Assembly: GCA_964584755.1 (NCBI GenBank)
Contig: CAZPAV010000061.1
Coordinates: 1-12,766 of the forward strand
DNA: 12,766 nucleotides
Reading direction: 5' to 3'
DNA from: CAZPAV01 sp964584755
Lineage (GTDB): Bacteria; Actinomycetota; Acidimicrobiia; Spongiisociales; UBA5794
Below are positions 11,816 through 12,766 of this stretch, piece by piece. The translations under genes and the position numbers were made by a program. Positions within the stretch are counted from its first letter, which is position 1. The number at the start of each line of letters is the position of its first letter. The notes beneath the pieces are model-generated. The model was not told where the DNA came from. It saw nothing but the letters and a program-made list of their open reading frames with translations, and made no database searches.

Positions 11816-12766
11816 TGGCTCCTCGAACGATCGCCGCCGCCGAGGAGCCCGCCGTGGGGACCGAACCGGAACCGACCGCCCGCCCGGTCGCCGGCCCGGC
11901 GGTCTGTCCCGCCTGCGCGGCGGTGGCGGCAGCCCGCTCCCGCCACTGGTTCTGGGCGTTCCAGGAGAAGTTCGGGGAACCGGCGTTCCGCCGCCGCCTC
12001 CGCGACGGCGGCGGCTACTGCGCCCGCCACGCCCGGGATCTCCTCGCCCGGGTCGACGGCGCCCGCGCCGGGCCCGCGTACCGGGCCGTCCTCGCCGGCT
12101 GGCACGACCGGCTCGAGCGGGACGGGCCCTGGCGTCCCGCCTGCCCGGCCTGCGGCGACGAGGCGCAGGCGGCACGCCACGTCCTCAGTGCGCTGCGGCG
12201 GGGCCGCCTCGACGAGGTGCTCCTCCCCATCGACCCCGACGCCCCGCTCTGCATCCCGCACCTGCGGCGGCTCCTCGCCGATCCGCCACCAGAGGCGCGA
12301 CGCGCCGCCGCGTACCGGGAGCGGACGCTCGCCGCGGTGGCGACGGGGGACCTCGCCGCGCTCCGTTTCGCCGCCGGACCCGACGCCGGGGCCCCGTTCC
12401 GGGGCGACGCCGCGGAGCCCTCGGGAGGCGGCGGTCCGTTCGTCGGTCCGGCCCGCGTCGACGACGACCTCCTGGCCGACCGGTGCCCGGTGTGCGCCGC
12501 CGGGCGCCGGGCGGCCTCCGGCGTCCTCTCCTGGCTGGCGGAGGATCGCTCGGCGGAGGACCTCGACGAGCTGGGGCGCCTCTGCCCCGCCCACCTGTGC
12601 GACGCCGTCGTCCCCCCCCCGCATCCCGCCGCTCCGCTCCTGACCCGCCGCCGTGCGCCCCCTCGCGCGTCGCTCGCCCCGCCCCCCCTCGCGCCCCCGC
12701 GCCCCCCCCCGCGCGGCCCCCCCACCGCACCCCGCCCACCCGCGACACGCCATCAGCCCGCACCGG
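11815..12766 (+). CDS. Protein with three CPxC...CxxH modules (DUF6062-like), partial
   Basis: The frame is open for 317 codons to the window end without a stop. Seen: three repeats of a probable metal-binding pattern, C31-x2-C34 ... C69-x2-H72, C110-x2-C113 ... C146-x2-H149 and C224-x2-C227 ... C257-x2-H260. Each begins CPxC, and 29-34 residues separate the two halves. This recalls the CPxC/GxCxxH layout of DUF6062-type proteins, a comparison from memory. Function is unknown. Zinc binding through three modules is inferred. No signal or membrane segment is seen. The ATG at 11815 overlaps a short leader ORF. An in-frame ATG at 11770 would add 15 unremarkable residues and overlaps the -10-like element. 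From about residue 266 the sequence becomes proline/arginine-rich low complexity, probably not the true C-terminus. Confidence 0.6.
   Translation, partial: MAPRTIAAAEEPAVGTEPEPTARPVAGPAVCPACAAVAAARSRHWFWAFQEKFGEPAFRRRLRDGGGYCARHARDLLARVDGARAGPAYRAVLAGWHDRLERDGPWRPACPACGDEAQAARHVLSALRRGRLDEVLLPIDPDAPLCIPHLRRLLADPPPEARRAAAYRERTLAAVATGDLAALRFAAGPDAGAPFRGDAAEPSGGGGPFVGPARVDDDLLADRCPVCAAGRRAASGVLSWLAEDRSAEDLDELGRLCPAHLCDAVVPPPHPAAPLLTRRRAPPRASLAPPPLAPPRPPPRGPPTAPRPPATRHQPAP
12605..12766. other. C-rich low-complexity right end
   Basis: Plus-strand composition shifts abruptly to cytosine. There are runs of nine C at 12612-12620 and 12702-12710 and a run of seven at 12717-12723. The rest of the window has balanced C and G. 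The encoded proline/arginine-rich tail shows no domain. Either a sequencing or assembly error at a contig end or a real low-complexity tail is possible. The former seems more likely. Confidence 0.5.

Noticed and set aside
10123..12753. Very long minus-strand open frame over the VOC, cofC, PIG-L and CPxC/CxxH genes
   Set aside because: It is a GC-driven shadow with glycine/arginine/proline-rich sequence. The plus-strand frames contain recognisable domains.

Overview
The window is very GC-rich and densely coding on both strands (roughly 70% G+C by eye, strong G/C preference at third codon positions). It most likely comes from an actinobacterium. Three things support this: a mycothiol-conjugate amidase (Mca) on the minus strand, a CofC/FbiD-type enzyme of coenzyme F420 synthesis, and VanW-family surface proteins with C-terminal PASTA domains. 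Nothing seen fixes the class. An acidimicrobial or other uncultured high-GC lineage is a guess.

Layout. Positions 1-2380 (minus strand) carry a GTPase-like P-loop protein cut by the left edge, Mca, and a RecB/Cas4-type nuclease with an Fe-S cysteine set. A 102-bp divergent promoter region separates these from two tandem paralogous membrane-anchored proteins (2483-4504 and 4587-6575) with PG-binding-like, VanW, G5-like and PASTA regions. A pyruvate kinase on the minus strand (6601-8028) converges on them, with a stop-codon hairpin in between. From 8160 rightward all genes are on the plus strand. They are an amino-acid ABC lipoprotein and its permease separated by a 49-nt hairpin, a VOC-fold protein overlapping a divergent CofC, a second PIG-L deacetylase, and a partial protein with three CPxC...CxxH modules that runs off the right edge into suspiciously C-rich sequence.

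Expression architecture is the most striking system-level feature. Most cytosolic genes have a -10-like hexamer (TAGGCT, TACCAT, GATACT, TGTAAT) placed 6-9 nt before the start codon with no Shine-Dalgarno, which is the layout of leaderless mRNAs. The genes for exported or membrane proteins instead have 5' leaders of about 20-40 nt, and three of the four have a plausible Shine-Dalgarno (the permease sits downstream of the lipoprotein gene). In one case the TAG stop of cofC is also the first half of the -10 hexamer of the next gene.

I see no CRISPR array, tRNA, rRNA, insertion sequence or phage gene. No gene-free stretch exceeds 131 bp. The window looks like a chromosomal housekeeping region, and no clear new multi-gene system is visible. 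The best leads are the VanW pair, the intercistronic hairpin, the leaderless pattern and the CPxC/CxxH protein.
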